Positions 9,147 through 18,027 of a stretch of 64,000 bases of DNA are shown piece by piece. The translations under genes and the position numbers were made by a program. Source of the stretch: JACIYW01 sp014359745 (lineage in GTDB: Bacteria; Pseudomonadota; Alphaproteobacteria; Rhodobacterales; Rhodobacteraceae); NCBI GenBank assembly GCA_050433985.1, contig JBNPWE010000003.1:219660-283659 (forward strand), read 5' to 3'. How positions within the stretch are numbered: the first letter of the stretch is position 1; every line of letters starts with the position of its first letter. Below the pieces are notes generated by a model. That model was not told the DNA's origin. It ran no database searches and saw only the letters and a list, made by a program, of their open reading frames with translations.

Positions 9147-9473
9147 TCAGTTCAGTTGAAAATGCAGCGGATAGCGCCCGTCCTCGAAATCGCCGAACAG
9201 GTCTTCCAGATCCGGATGATCCACCGGCTCGCCGGTCTCATCCGCGACAAGGTTCTGTTCCGACACATAGGCCACATAATAGCTTTGGTCATTTTCGGCC
9301 AGCAGGTGATAGAATGGCTGATCCTTTGAGGGGCGGCTGTCTTCGGGGATCGCCTCGTACCATTCTTCGGTATTCGAGAACATCGCGTCCACGTCAAAGA
9401 CCACCCCCCGAAAGGGGTGTTTGCGGTGCCGTACCACCTGTCCAAGGTGATATTTCGCTTGGGTTGTAAGCAT
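9147..9473 (-). CDS. hspQ: Heat shock protein HspQ
   Basis: 108 residues from MLTTQAKYHLGQVVRHRKHP; an upstream ATG at 9491 would add six residues (MRDFGK). The hemimethylated-DNA-binding/YccV fold sequence is clear: FRGVVFDVD, PFYHLLAENDQSYYVAYVSEQNL. HspQ is a small protein linked to Lon specificity and stress in enterobacteria. The C-terminal acidic tail (DHPDLEDLFGDFEDG) is typical of the alphaproteobacterial version. It is encoded upstream of anmK on the same strand with about 65 nt between them. Confidence 0.88.
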   Translation of the reverse strand: MLTTQAKYHLGQVVRHRKHPFRGVVFDVDAMFSNTEEWYEAIPEDSRPSKDQPFYHLLAENDQSYYVAYVSEQNLVADETGEPVDHPDLEDLFGDFEDGRYPLHFQLN

Positions 9474-9741
9474 TTTTCCAAAATCTCTCATGTATCCATA
9501 TTAATACTTTGTCAGGGGGATTGTCCATGCATTCGGCGGGACTGGCAGGAAACAGTCTGTGGAACGGGCCCCGACAGTAGCGCGCGGCAGACCCGCGCAG
9601 AAGCAGGCCGGAACCGGGAATTATGGCCTGCGGATTGACGCCAACTTGACCGCGGGTGAGGGCGCGCGGGCGAATTGACGTTTTCCTTCGGGCGGTTTTG
9701 GCCTATGATGACGGAAAAACAAGAAGTGATGAGGCAAGCAG

Positions 9742-10329
9742 GTGATCAACAGACGTCTTGGCGTCCTCGCCTTGGTATTGGCCATAGCCTCTTGCGGGGG
9801 GCAAAACTTTTCGGCGCCCTCCGATCTGGAAAACGCATGCGCCATCGTTGATGAACGCCCGCAATACTATAACGCCATGCGCCGCGCCGAAACCCGCTGG
9901 GGTGTGCCGGTTGCGGTGCAGATGGCCACCATCCATCAGGAAAGCAAGTTCATCGGCGACGCCCGCACCCCGTTTCGCTATGTACTGGGGGTCATTCCGA
10001 TGGGGCGGCAATCGTCGGCCTATGGCTATGCCCAGGCGCTTGATGCGACATGGGATGAATACCGCGACCAGGCCGACAACCGCAACGCCCGCCGCGACCG
10101 GATCGCGGATGCCACCGATTTCATGGGCTGGTACATGAACAAAAGCCGCGAACGCAATGGCATCGCGCTGAACGATGCGCGCAACCAGTATCTGGCCTAT
10201 CACGAAGGCCACACCGGTTTTGCCCGTGGCAGCCATCGGGAAAAGCCTTGGTTGGTGAATGTATCGTCACGGGTGGCGGACCGCGCCGTCCTGTATCAGG
10301 CGCAACTGATCAGTTGCCGCCGGGCCTGA
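9742..10329 (+). CDS. Lipoprotein with transglycosylase SLT domain
   Basis: 195 residues. The signal is of lipoprotein type: RRLGVLALVLAIASC with the lipobox IASC, modified Cys at 18. The soluble part has ETRWGVPVAVQMATIHQESKF, in which Glu67 of HQES matches the catalytic Glu of the lytic transglycosylase fold, and a later SSAYGYAQALDATWDEY, equivalent to the GLMQ/GYAQ motif. It probably cleaves peptidoglycan glycan strands from the outer-membrane side. GTG start at 9742 with AGGCAAG upstream. Monocistronic between hspQ (divergent) and trpA (convergent). Confidence 0.85.
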   Translation: MINRRLGVLALVLAIASCGGQNFSAPSDLENACAIVDERPQYYNAMRRAETRWGVPVAVQMATIHQESKFIGDARTPFRYVLGVIPMGRQSSAYGYAQALDATWDEYRDQADNRNARRDRIADATDFMGWYMNKSRERNGIALNDARNQYLAYHEGHTGFARGSHREKPWLVNVSSRVADRAVLYQAQLISCRRA

Positions 10330-10384
10330 GGCGGGAAAGGCAGGCGCACAGCGGTTATCCGCGCCTTGAAGCCATTTCGGTCCG

Positions 10385-10515
10385 TCGGGGTCATACCGTC
10401 ATACCCCTGACCGGCGCGCACACGGCGGGCGCGGGGAATGAGTATTTTTTTCGAGAGGATGGGAAAGAACGTTTTCCTGTGCGGTCAGGGTGCGGGCCTG
10501 AAGGGCGCAACAGGC
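10385..10515 (+). repeat. Dispersed GAGTATTTTT element, long copy 2
   Basis: Follows the SLT lipoprotein gene in the convergent gap to trpA. The order is TCATACCCCTGACCGGCGCG, a GC-rich part, AATGAGTATTTTTTTCGAGA, GGATGGGAAAGAACG and CTGTGCGGTCAGGGTGCGGG. Read on the plus strand it has an open frame NEYFFREDGKERF, as do other copies. Confidence 0.75.
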
Positions 10516-10516
10516 G

Positions 10517-11308
10517 CTAACCCCGGTGGGCGCCGGCCGCAAGGGCCGCGACATTCGCCAGAACCTCGGCCACCGGCTTGCCCGCGCCGATATCCTTGAC
10601 GATCGCCGATCCGACAACGCAGCCATCGGCCACAGCCGCGATGGATCGGGCCGCATCCGGCGTGGTGATGCCAAAGCCGACGATGATCGGCAGATCGGCG
10701 GCGGCCTTGATCCGCGCCACTTCCGGCGCGACATCTGCGGCGCTGGCCGCCGCGGCCCCGGTGATCCCGGTGATCGAGACGTAATACAGAAACCCCGAGG
10801 TGTTTTGCAGCACCTTGGGGAGCCGTTTGGCATCGGTCGTGGGGGTCGCCAGGCGGATAAAGTCGATCCCCGCCGCCCGCGCCGGAATGCACAGCTCCGC
10901 ATCTTCCTCGGGGGGCAGATCGACCACGATCAGCCCGTCGATCCCCGCCGCCAGGGCATCCACCAGAAACCTGTCAACGCCATGTGAATGGATCGGGTTG
11001 TAATAGCCCATCATCACGATCGGCGTGCGGGTGTCGGTTTCGCGCAACGCCCGCGCCATGGCCAGCGTCTTTTTCAGGGTCTGCCCGGCCGCAAGCGCGC
11101 GCTGACCGGCACGCTGAATCGTCTCGCCATCGGCCATCGGATCGGTGAAGGGCATGCCAAGTTCGATGATATCCACACCCGCGGCGGGAAGGCCGCGAAT
11201 TATTTCAAGCGACGTGTCGTAATCGGGATCGCCTGCCATGACATAGGCCACGAAGGCCTTTTTCCCCTCGGCCCGCAGCCGCGCAAACGTATCGTCTATT
11301 CTGGTCAT
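10517..11308 (-). CDS. trpA: Tryptophan synthase alpha subunit
   Basis: 263 residues from MTRIDDTFARLRAEGKKAFV. Catalytic Glu49 and Asp60 are both present in IELGMPFTDPMADG, with the TIM-barrel stretches FVAYVMAGDPD, IVMMGYYNPI, GLIVVDLPPEE and IVGFGITTPDAA. The alpha subunit splits indole-3-glycerol phosphate and channels indole to TrpB. It is separated from trpF-trpB (31886-33835), as is common in this family of organisms. Its start at 11308 was chosen over a longer upstream frame because it aligns with the conserved N-terminus. Confidence 0.96.
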   Translation of the reverse strand: MTRIDDTFARLRAEGKKAFVAYVMAGDPDYDTSLEIIRGLPAAGVDIIELGMPFTDPMADGETIQRAGQRALAAGQTLKKTLAMARALRETDTRTPIVMMGYYNPIHSHGVDRFLVDALAAGIDGLIVVDLPPEEDAELCIPARAAGIDFIRLATPTTDAKRLPKVLQNTSGFLYYVSITGITGAAAASAADVAPEVARIKAAADLPIIVGFGITTPDAARSIAAVADGCVVGSAIVKDIGAGKPVAEVLANVAALAAGAHRG

Positions 11309-11490
11309 GCCGCGCCCCGCCCGTTCATCCATACGCCGCCCGCACAAGGCGGCTGCGCGCGGTTTGCGACATGGGGGCGGGAAAATCAATGCTTTCCTGA
11401 ACCGCATACCGTTTGACCTTGCCGCTTGACCTTGGCCCATGCGCGCCCCTACATGCCCGCGATCACGCCGCTGCAGGAAGGGACCGCGCC

Positions 11491-12588
11491 ATGGGCTTCA
11501 GGATGGGGATCGTCGGGATGCCGAATGTCGGCAAATCGACGCTGTTCAACGCGCTTACCCGCACCGCCGCCGCGCAGGCGGCAAACTTTCCCTTCTGCAC
11601 CATCGAACCCAACGTGGGCGAGGTGGCGGTGCCCGATGCCCGGCTTGACACGCTGGCGAAGATCGCCGGATCGAAACAGATCATCCCCACCCGGCTGACC
11701 TTTGTCGATATCGCGGGCCTCGTCAAAGGCGCCAGCAAGGGCGAGGGGCTGGGCAACCAGTTTCTGGCCAATATCCGCGAGGTGGACGCCATCGCCCATG
11801 TGCTGCGCTGTTTCGTCGATGATGACGTGACCCATGTCGAAGGCCGGGTCGATCCCGTTGCCGATGCCGAAACCATCGAAACGGAATTGATGCTGGCCGA
11901 CATGGAATCGATCGAACGCCGCCTTGCCAACCTTGCCCGCAAGCTGAAAGGCAATGACAAGGACGCCCACACCCAGGACCGTCTGCTGCGCGCGGCACTG
12001 GCGGCGCTGGAAGGCGGACAACCGGCGCGCACCGTCGCGGTGGATGATGAAGACCGCAAGGCCTGGGACATGCTGCAACTGCTGACAGCCAAGCCCGTGC
12101 TGTTCGTGTGCAATGTCGAGGAAGAGAACGCCGCGCGCGGCACCGCCCTGTCGGACAGGGTGGCCGAAATGGCCGCCGCCCAAGGCGCGGGCTGCGTGGT
12201 GATCTCGGCCCGCATCGAAGAGGAAATCAGCCAGCTTGACCCCGAAGAGGCGCAGATGTTCCTGGATGAGATGGGCCTGCAAGAGGCGGGCCTCGATCGT
12301 CTGATCCGCGCGGGCTATCAGCTTTTGGGCCTTCAGACCTATTTCACCGTCGGCCCGAAAGAGGCCCGCGCCTGGACCATCACCAAGGGCACGCTGGCCC
12401 CGCAGGCGGCCGGCGTCATCCACGGCGATTTCGAACGCGGCTTCATCCGCGCCGAAACCATCGCCTATGACGATTACGTCGCCCTGAACGGCGAACCGGG
12501 CGCGCGCGAGGCCGGGCGCCTGCGCGTTGAGGGCAAGACCTATGCGGTGCAGGACGGCGATGTCCTGCATTTCCTTTTTAATGCCTGA
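11491..12588 (+). CDS. ychF: Redox-regulated ATPase/GTPase YchF
   Basis: 365 residues from MGFRMGIVGMPNVGKSTLFN (G1/P-loop at 9-17). The NFPFCTIEPNVG switch region and DIAGLVKGASKGEGLGNQFL are diagnostic of YchF/OLA1, and the C-terminal TGS-like domain (LQTYFTVGPKEARAWTI...HGDFERGFIRAETI) is complete. YchF prefers ATP, binds ribosomes and acts in stress responses. The start is supported by GGAAGGGA upstream of 11491. Monocistronic, divergent from trpA. Confidence 0.96.
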   Translation: MGFRMGIVGMPNVGKSTLFNALTRTAAAQAANFPFCTIEPNVGEVAVPDARLDTLAKIAGSKQIIPTRLTFVDIAGLVKGASKGEGLGNQFLANIREVDAIAHVLRCFVDDDVTHVEGRVDPVADAETIETELMLADMESIERRLANLARKLKGNDKDAHTQDRLLRAALAALEGGQPARTVAVDDEDRKAWDMLQLLTAKPVLFVCNVEEENAARGTALSDRVAEMAAAQGAGCVVISARIEEEISQLDPEEAQMFLDEMGLQEAGLDRLIRAGYQLLGLQTYFTVGPKEARAWTITKGTLAPQAAGVIHGDFERGFIRAETIAYDDYVALNGEPGAREAGRLRVEGKTYAVQDGDVLHFLFNA

Positions 12589-12650
12589 TTTTCGCCTGAA
12601 TTTCTGAAGGGATCGTTAACGCCGACCCGTCACCCTGTTTCCGGGTAGAA

Positions 12651-14168
12651 ATGGGATCGGGTGAAATGGCGGACATCAAGCATGTCGCCACAATGGCGGC
12701 GGGTACGCTCGCGCATGGTTTGGGCATATCCGATATCTCGGTGATCTGGTTCGAAACGGTGCCCTATGCCTTTGTCGGATCGGGGAATGACGACGGGCTG
12801 ATGCGGCTGCGCCTGACCGAAGGCGGGCCTGCGCAGATCTTCGATAACCGCCCCGGCACCAGCCAGACCGGCACTTTGGGCCTGTCCGATCTGGCGCCGG
12901 TCACCATCGGCGGCGGCACGTTCCTGCTGGCCGCTGGCAGTTTTGATGACCGCCCGGCGCTGCGCAGCCTCGGCGCGGCCGACGGGGCGATGGGGGCCCT
13001 GCGCACGCTTGCCACCGGGGACGTGGCGGCGGCCAACCTGTCGCACCTGACCGGGTTTCGCACGAACGGCACCGATTTCATCGCCGCCAGCCAGCGCACC
13101 GCCCCGGGGTTGCAGACCTTCACCATCGGGGCCGATTTCACCCTGACAAGGGCCGCCACCGTGCAAGACACCCTGAAAACCACCCTGTCCGACATCAGCG
13201 CCCTGACCACGGTCACGGTGGGCGGGGCCGAATTCGTGCTGGCCGCATCGGCTCTTGATGCCGGGATTACCAGCTTGCGTATCGGGGCGGGTGGCGTGCT
13301 TTTGGTCGCGGATACGATCCTGTCGGCCTCAAACGGTGGTTTTGCCGCCGTCACCGCCCTGGCAACGGTAGAGGTGGCGGGCACCGATTTCGTGCTGGCC
13401 GCATCGGGCACGGCGGGAACCATCACCGCCTTTCGCATCAACACACAGGGCGTGTTCTTTCAGACCGATCATGTGCTCGACACGCTTGATACCAGGTTCG
13501 ACGGCGCCCAGACCATGGCCACCTTTGCCCACCACGGCCGCAGCTTCGTGGTAACCGGCGGATCGGATGACGGGCTGAGCCTGCTGGAAATATCGCCCAC
13601 GGGGCAGATTTTCCATGTGCAAAGCATCGCCAACGCATCGGGCCAGATGCTCGATAATGTCACCACGCTGGAAGCCGTGGTGATCGGCACTGAGGTGCAG
13701 ATCCTTGCGGCGGGCGCGGGCCAGGCCGGGCTGTCGCAATTCCGCATCGACCTTGCGTCGATCGGCCCGTTGCTGCGCGGCACCAATGGCAATGACACGA
13801 TCACCGGCACCGCCCAGGATGACCACATCGATGGCCGGGGCGGCAATGACAGCTTGCGCGGCGGGGCGGGGGATGACCTGATTGTCGATGGCGCGGGGCA
13901 GGATTTTCTGACCGGCGGTGTCGGCGCCGATGTTTTCGTGTTCGTCCGGGATGAGGTGACCGACCAGATCACCGATTTCGAACCCGGTCTTGACCGGCTT
14001 GACCTGTCACAATGGGGGCGGCTGCATTATTTCGGCGACCTCGAGATTACCGACACCGCCGACGGCGCCCGCATCGCGTTCGAGGGGGAAGACCTGATCC
14101 TCCACAGCGCAAACCTTGCCCCGCTGACCGCCGCCGATTTCGCCCAGGATGATTTCATCTTTTTCTGA
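12651..14168 (+). CDS. RTX-type calcium-binding exoprotein with N-terminal beta-propeller-like repeats
   Basis: 505 residues, no signal peptide. Residues about 1-370 consist of degenerate 45-50-residue units with recurring (G/A)G(A/T)(D/E)FVLAAS-type strands, suggesting a beta-propeller. From about 377 there are RTX nonapeptides (GTNGNDTITG, GRGGNDSLRGGAGDD) and a serralysin-like C-terminal region (VTDQITDFEPGLDRLDLS), ending in DDFIFF. This acidic-then-hydrophobic end is typical of type I secretion substrates. Ca2+ would bind the RTX turns outside the cell. No protease motif is seen. ATG at 12651 or 12666 are both possible starts. Secretion genes are not adjacent. Confidence 0.8.
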   Translation: MGSGEMADIKHVATMAAGTLAHGLGISDISVIWFETVPYAFVGSGNDDGLMRLRLTEGGPAQIFDNRPGTSQTGTLGLSDLAPVTIGGGTFLLAAGSFDDRPALRSLGAADGAMGALRTLATGDVAAANLSHLTGFRTNGTDFIAASQRTAPGLQTFTIGADFTLTRAATVQDTLKTTLSDISALTTVTVGGAEFVLAASALDAGITSLRIGAGGVLLVADTILSASNGGFAAVTALATVEVAGTDFVLAASGTAGTITAFRINTQGVFFQTDHVLDTLDTRFDGAQTMATFAHHGRSFVVTGGSDDGLSLLEISPTGQIFHVQSIANASGQMLDNVTTLEAVVIGTEVQILAAGAGQAGLSQFRIDLASIGPLLRGTNGNDTITGTAQDDHIDGRGGNDSLRGGAGDDLIVDGAGQDFLTGGVGADVFVFVRDEVTDQITDFEPGLDRLDLSQWGRLHYFGDLEITDTADGARIAFEGEDLILHSANLAPLTAADFAQDDFIFF

Positions 14169-14293
14169 CAGGTTTTTCTGACAGGACGATGGATCCTGTT
14201 GCATGGGCTTTCATGATTACCCGAATTTGCATTCAGCCATAAAGATATCGCTTATGTTTTCGAAACCGGATCATGGGGAACACCAGCGCGTGT

Positions 14294-14416
14294 CGCGCCC
14301 GATCAGCCCGCAGCTTGACGGCACCGAAAACCGCTGTTTCGCTTCATCTTGGAAAAAATACGCATTTCCCGCGCGCGCCACGCGCGCGCCGGTCAAGCGA
14401 AGGAACCCGACGGGCC
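14294..14416 (-). repeat. Dispersed GAGTATTTTT element, divergent long copy
   Basis: Between the convergent RTX gene and the DUF1523 gene. It contains GCATTTCCCGCGCGCGCCAC and CATCTTGGAAAAAATACG on the plus strand, so the minus strand reads CGTATTTTTTCCAAGATGAA. It is a variant in which GAGAGGATG is replaced by AAGATGAA, as in the copies at 17272 and 47181. Downstream of DUF1523 in transcription. Confidence 0.6.
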
Positions 14417-14437
14417 GACCAGCGCCTCAACGCCGCC

Positions 14438-15094
14438 TCAACGCCGCCCCGCGATGAAATCCCGCACCCGGTTCCAGAACCCGCGCGCGCGGTCTCTTGC
14501 TGCATCGGCCGAGTCGTCGATCCTGTCCCAGGTTTCGGTGGCATCGTCGATCGCGGGGGCAACCATGCGCCGCCAGAACCGGCGCCACAGCGCCCTGATC
14601 CACAAAATCCCCGCCGCCAGAAGCGACAGTATGACGATGTTCAGCCAGGGGATCAGGGTAACATCGGGGCTATCGATCTGTCGCAGGCCAACCGCATTGG
14701 GATAGATCGAGAAGAATTCGTTGCGCCAGCCGTAATGGCGCACCACCACCCATTTCGGGTTGGCGGCGGTGGATATCAGATCCTGCGCGCGGGTTTGCAG
14801 GTTCGATGTGTTGACCTTGAAATAGGGCGGCCAGCCCCAGCCGGTATCTTCATTGCGGTAAACCATTTCATCGCCATCGGCCCGGATCGTGTTGATGAAC
14901 CGCACATCGCGGGTTTCGCCCGGTTGGGTGCCGGTATCGGGCTGTGACCAGAACAGCGAATTGCTGGCGTTATCGATCCGGCGGTTTTCGACGCCGACGA
15001 TTCGCACGATATCGCGCTGTGGCAAGGTGTAGTGCAGGAACCCCGCCACCACGAGGATCAGAACCGCGATCACCGAGTATTTGACGTAACGCAT
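14438..15094 (-). CDS. DUF1523 family membrane protein
   Basis: 218 residues. An N-terminal anchor (KYSVIAVLILVVAGFLHYTL) is followed by a periplasmic part (RDIVRIVGVENRRI, TRDVRFINTI, VVVRHYGWRNEFFSIYPNAV), and a second membrane segment lies near 150 (LIPWLNIVILSLLAAGILWI). A charged cytosolic tail follows. Pattern and length match DUF1523; no biochemical role is known to me. GTGAGG precedes the ATG, and the gene lies 7 nt after a small membrane-protein gene, so the two form an operon. Confidence 0.8.
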   Translation of the reverse strand: MRYVKYSVIAVLILVVAGFLHYTLPQRDIVRIVGVENRRIDNASNSLFWSQPDTGTQPGETRDVRFINTIRADGDEMVYRNEDTGWGWPPYFKVNTSNLQTRAQDLISTAANPKWVVVRHYGWRNEFFSIYPNAVGLRQIDSPDVTLIPWLNIVILSLLAAGILWIRALWRRFWRRMVAPAIDDATETWDRIDDSADAARDRARGFWNRVRDFIAGRR

Positions 15095-15101
15095 CGAAAC
15101 C

Positions 15102-15380
15102 TCACATGAAATTCACAACATAGATGATCGTGGCGACCCCGATCACCGGGATGACATAGACAAGCAGGATCAGCCTGCGCCGCACCGACTTGTCATAGCG
15201 GCTCAGGCCGCGGGCCACGAACTCTGCGCGATCATCGTCGCGGCCACCGTCCCCGTGCCTTTGGGCCCAGCGCCGTTCCAGCCGCTCGCGCCGCACCGAA
15301 CGTGAATACAGCGACACCGAGATATAAACCAGCGTCAGCAGCACGAATCCGCCGACGACCAAGCGCAGCAAGCCGAACAT
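15102..15380 (-). CDS. Small two-TM membrane protein, unknown function
   Basis: 92 residues with two membrane segments (LVVGGFVLLTLVYISVSLY at 7-25, and LILLVYVIPVIGVATIIYVV near 70-90) separated by a very charged loop rich in Arg/Asp (RRERLERRWAQRHGDGGRDDDRAE). I do not recognise the family. Tight coupling to the DUF1523 gene (7 nt) and shared membrane location suggest the two work together. Confidence 0.65.
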   Translation of the reverse strand: MFGLLRLVVGGFVLLTLVYISVSLYSRSVRRERLERRWAQRHGDGGRDDDRAEFVARGLSRYDKSVRRRLILLVYVIPVIGVATIIYVVNFM

Positions 15381-15479
15381 CGTCGATCCTTTCGCCCGTT
15401 GCGTCCATGATGTAGCGGGTTTTGCCCGCCGGGTGAAGCGGGCAGGCCCGCCGTTCGCCGCAGGGGCGGATACCCCCCT

Positions 15480-17168
15480 TCAGATCAGCGCGAAACGATC
15501 CACATCCACCATGCCCCGGTCGGTGATTTTCAGATGCGGGATCACCGGCAGGCACAGGAAGGCCAGTTGCAGGAACGGCTCGTTCAGCGTCACGCCAAGG
15601 CCGCGCGCGGCGATGCGCAGGGCCACAAGTGATTGATGTACAACCTCAAATGGTTCCAGGCTCATCAATCCGGCCACCGGCAGGGCCAGTTCGGCCAGCA
15701 CCTTTCCGCCCCCGGTCACGACAAACCCGCCCTCGATTTCGCCCAGGCGGTTGGCGGCCAGCGCCATGTCGGCGTAATCGATGCCCACCACGGCGATATT
15801 GTGGTGATCGTGGCACACGGTCGAGGCGATAGCACCGCGTTGCAGGCCGAACCCGCGCACGAAACCCGTGGCAATATTGCCGTTGATCCCGTGACGTTCA
15901 ATCACCGCGATGCGGGCCAGATCGCGGGCCGGATCGGGGCGTTTGTCGCCGTCTTGCGGGAGTATGGTTTCGGTCTGGCTTTCAGTCAGGATCTTGTCGG
16001 GCCAGATGCCGATCACTGGGGTCTCCGGGCGGTTGCCCGCGTGGCGAAAATGCTGCGCCGTGACCTTGGGGGCCTTGACCGACCCGCGCGCGACCGGCGG
16101 GGTGATCCGGCGCGCGGCAAAGGCCGCGGCATCGGCCCGCACCCCGCCGCAAAACACCATCGTGGCGCGGCAGTCGGCCAGCGTATCCAGCACCACGATA
16201 TCGGCGCGTTTGCCGGGCGCGATCAGCCCGCGATCCTTCAGCCCGAACGCCTCGGCCGCTGACAGGCTGGCGGCGCGGTAAACCGCCAGGGGGTCGGCGC
16301 CAAGGGCGATCAGGGTGCGGATCATGTAATCCAGATGCCCGTGTTCGGCGATATCGAGCGGGTTGCGATCGTCGGTGCACAGGCACAGATAGGGCGCTGT
16401 CACCGACGTCAGCAAGGGCGCCAGCGCGTGCAGATCCTTGGAAACCGATCCCTCGCGGATCAGCACGCGCATGCCCTTTTGCAGCTTTTCGCGCGCCTCG
16501 TCTGCCGTTGTCGCCTCATGTTCGGTGCGGATCCCTGCGCTGATATAGGCGTTCAGATCGCGGCCGCGCAGCAGCGGCGCGTGCCCGTCGATATGGCGCC
16601 CGGCAAAAGCGCGCAGCTTGGCCATGATGCCGGGGTCGCGGTGGATGACGCCGGGATAGTTCATCACCTCGGCCAGGCCGATGACGCGGGGGTGATCCAT
16701 CAGCGGGGCCAGATCGGCGGCCTCCAGCCGGGCGCCGGCGGTTTCCATATCGGTCGAGGGTACGCAGGATGACAGGTTCACCCTGATATCCATCACCGTC
16801 TGGGCCGAGGCATCGAGGAAATATCGGATGCCATCCAGCCCCGCGACATTGGCGATTTCATGGGGATCGCAGATCGCGGTGGTCACGCCGCGCGGGGCGA
16901 CGCAACGATCGAATTCAAACGGGGTGATGCAGCTTGATTCGATATGCAGATGCGTGTCGATGAAGCCGGGGACAAGGATCTTGCCGCTGACATCGACAAC
17001 CTGCCTGCCGTCATAATCGGCGCAGGTGCCAACGATGGTGTCGCCGCAGATCGCCACATCGCCGGTCAGCAGCGCGCCGGTGACAAGATCAAGGATCTGC
17101 CCGCCGCGCAGCACCAGATCGGCCACCTCGTCGCCACGGCCCTGTTTGATGTGTTGTTCAAGTGTCAT
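15480..17168 (-). CDS. ade: Adenine deaminase
   Basis: 562 residues from MTLEQHIKQGRGDEVADLVL. Amidohydrolase features: GFIDTHLHIESS with the metal-binding HxH, APRGVTTAICDPHEIANVAG, GHAPLLRG, CTDDRNPLDIAEHGHLDYMI, and the C-terminal VCHDHHNIAVVGID and GGFVVTGGGKVLAEL typical of Ade. It converts adenine to hypoxanthine in purine salvage. The start at 17168 has AAGGGG 8 nt upstream, so eleven upstream codons of the open frame are dropped. Same strand as DUF1523 and its partner. Confidence 0.94.
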   Translation of the reverse strand: MTLEQHIKQGRGDEVADLVLRGGQILDLVTGALLTGDVAICGDTIVGTCADYDGRQVVDVSGKILVPGFIDTHLHIESSCITPFEFDRCVAPRGVTTAICDPHEIANVAGLDGIRYFLDASAQTVMDIRVNLSSCVPSTDMETAGARLEAADLAPLMDHPRVIGLAEVMNYPGVIHRDPGIMAKLRAFAGRHIDGHAPLLRGRDLNAYISAGIRTEHEATTADEAREKLQKGMRVLIREGSVSKDLHALAPLLTSVTAPYLCLCTDDRNPLDIAEHGHLDYMIRTLIALGADPLAVYRAASLSAAEAFGLKDRGLIAPGKRADIVVLDTLADCRATMVFCGGVRADAAAFAARRITPPVARGSVKAPKVTAQHFRHAGNRPETPVIGIWPDKILTESQTETILPQDGDKRPDPARDLARIAVIERHGINGNIATGFVRGFGLQRGAIASTVCHDHHNIAVVGIDYADMALAANRLGEIEGGFVVTGGGKVLAELALPVAGLMSLEPFEVVHQSLVALRIAARGLGVTLNEPFLQLAFLCLPVIPHLKITDRGMVDVDRFALI

Positions 17169-17271
17169 GGAATGTGCCCCTTTCGCCGTTTCCTGCCGCA
17201 AGGCCCAGAAGGGGCCGAGCGCCCGGCCACGTCAACCCCGGACCGGCACGGTTTGCCGCAGGTCGGGAGCG

Positions 17272-17366
17272 GCGGGGACGGGGGATGAGTATTTTTTCCA
17301 AGATGAAATGGATGGCGTTCTTTTGTGCGGTCAGGGGCCGGGGCTGATTGGGCGCAAGACGCTTTA
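17272..17366 (+). repeat. Dispersed GAGTATTTTT element, long variant copy
   Basis: Between ade (start side) and the DUF2794 gene. Reads GATGAGTATTTTTTCCAAGA, then TTTTGTGCGGTCAGGGGCCG and GGGCGCAAGACGC. It belongs to the AAGATGAA sub-type. Its orientation is opposite to both neighbouring genes, an exception to the usual post-gene placement. Confidence 0.7.
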
Positions 17367-17382
17367 ACGGGCTACGCGGGCG

Positions 17383-17739
17383 CTATGCCTGTTTGTTGAC
17401 CAGCCGGATCAGCTTGCGTTCCAGCACCGACAGAACCGGCCCCAGATCGTGCCCGCGCCGCAGCACCTGACCATCCATCGCCACCACCGCATAAATGCCC
17501 TGCCGGGCGCGCAGTTTCGGGCGCTTTTCGATCCGGTAAATCGGGTTTTCCGCCGTGCGGCGAAACACCGAAAACACCGCCACCTCGCGCAGCGACGAGA
17601 TGCCGTAATCGCGCCATTCCCCGGCGGCCACCATCCGTCCGTAAAGCGCCAGGATCGCGCCCAGTTCCCGGCGGTCAAAGCTGACCACCTCGGGCATCAC
17701 CGGTGCTGCGTTAAACGGGGGGGGTTGCAAAACCGTCAT
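17383..17739 (-). CDS. DUF2794 domain-containing protein
   Basis: 118 residues from MTVLQPPPFNAAPVMPEVVS. The core is FDRRELGAILALYGRMVAAGEWRDYGISSLREVAVFSVFRR followed by PIYRIEKRPKLRARQGIYAVV and LGPVLSVLERKLIRLV, the pattern of DUF2794 proteins in alphaproteobacteria. Soluble, no known function. A longer frame to 17799 exists, but the start at 17739 matches the conserved beginning. Confidence 0.78.
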   Translation of the reverse strand: MTVLQPPPFNAAPVMPEVVSFDRRELGAILALYGRMVAAGEWRDYGISSLREVAVFSVFRRTAENPIYRIEKRPKLRARQGIYAVVAMDGQVLRRGHDLGPVLSVLERKLIRLVNKQA

Positions 17740-18027
17740 GATCCAAGATTGCCGTCCCTTGGATGACAAATCAAGCCCTGCCCGGATTTCGCCGCGCAAT
17801 CACCGTCAAAGTTCCACACCCTGCCCGCGATCGCGCCACGATGCCGGGCGATACCCGGAGGCATAGCGAAACGACGCTACCCCCGGTGCCGCGGCTTTCA
17901 GGCCCCCACCCAGTTGCGGCACCGGGGGCCCTTTACCAATCATCCCGGCAAGATACGCGCCCCATCGGGCGCCCGCCAATTCGCACGGTTTGGCACGCGG
18001 CCCCACCCCAAGGCGGCGCGGCAGAAC
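17740..18027. other. Intergenic stretch with a cluster of strong stem-loops
   Basis: No convincing gene. The plus strand has a perfect 13-bp stem with arms CCCCCGGTGCCGC (17880-17892) and GCGGCACCGGGGG (17916-17928) and a 23-nt loop. Immediately before it are TAGCG/CGCTA arms (17866-17880 region) and an ATGCC/GGCAT stem around a GGG/CCC pairing (about 17840-17863). A 66-codon open frame crosses it on the minus strand but has no family resemblance. It could be a structured RNA or a strong terminator for pcaB. Confidence 0.45.

Noticed and set aside
15480..17201. Longer adenine deaminase start at 17201
   Set aside because: The start at 17168 has a good AAGGGG Shine-Dalgarno sequence and matches the conserved N-terminus.
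17880..17928. Signal recognition particle RNA or known riboswitch at the 13-bp stem
   Set aside because: The conserved SRP core GGTCAGGTCCGGAAGG and known riboswitch cores were not found.
17806..18006. 66-codon minus-strand ORF across the stem-loop cluster
   Set aside because: No resemblance to a family, no clear Shine-Dalgarno sequence, and the strong base-paired structure explains its composition.
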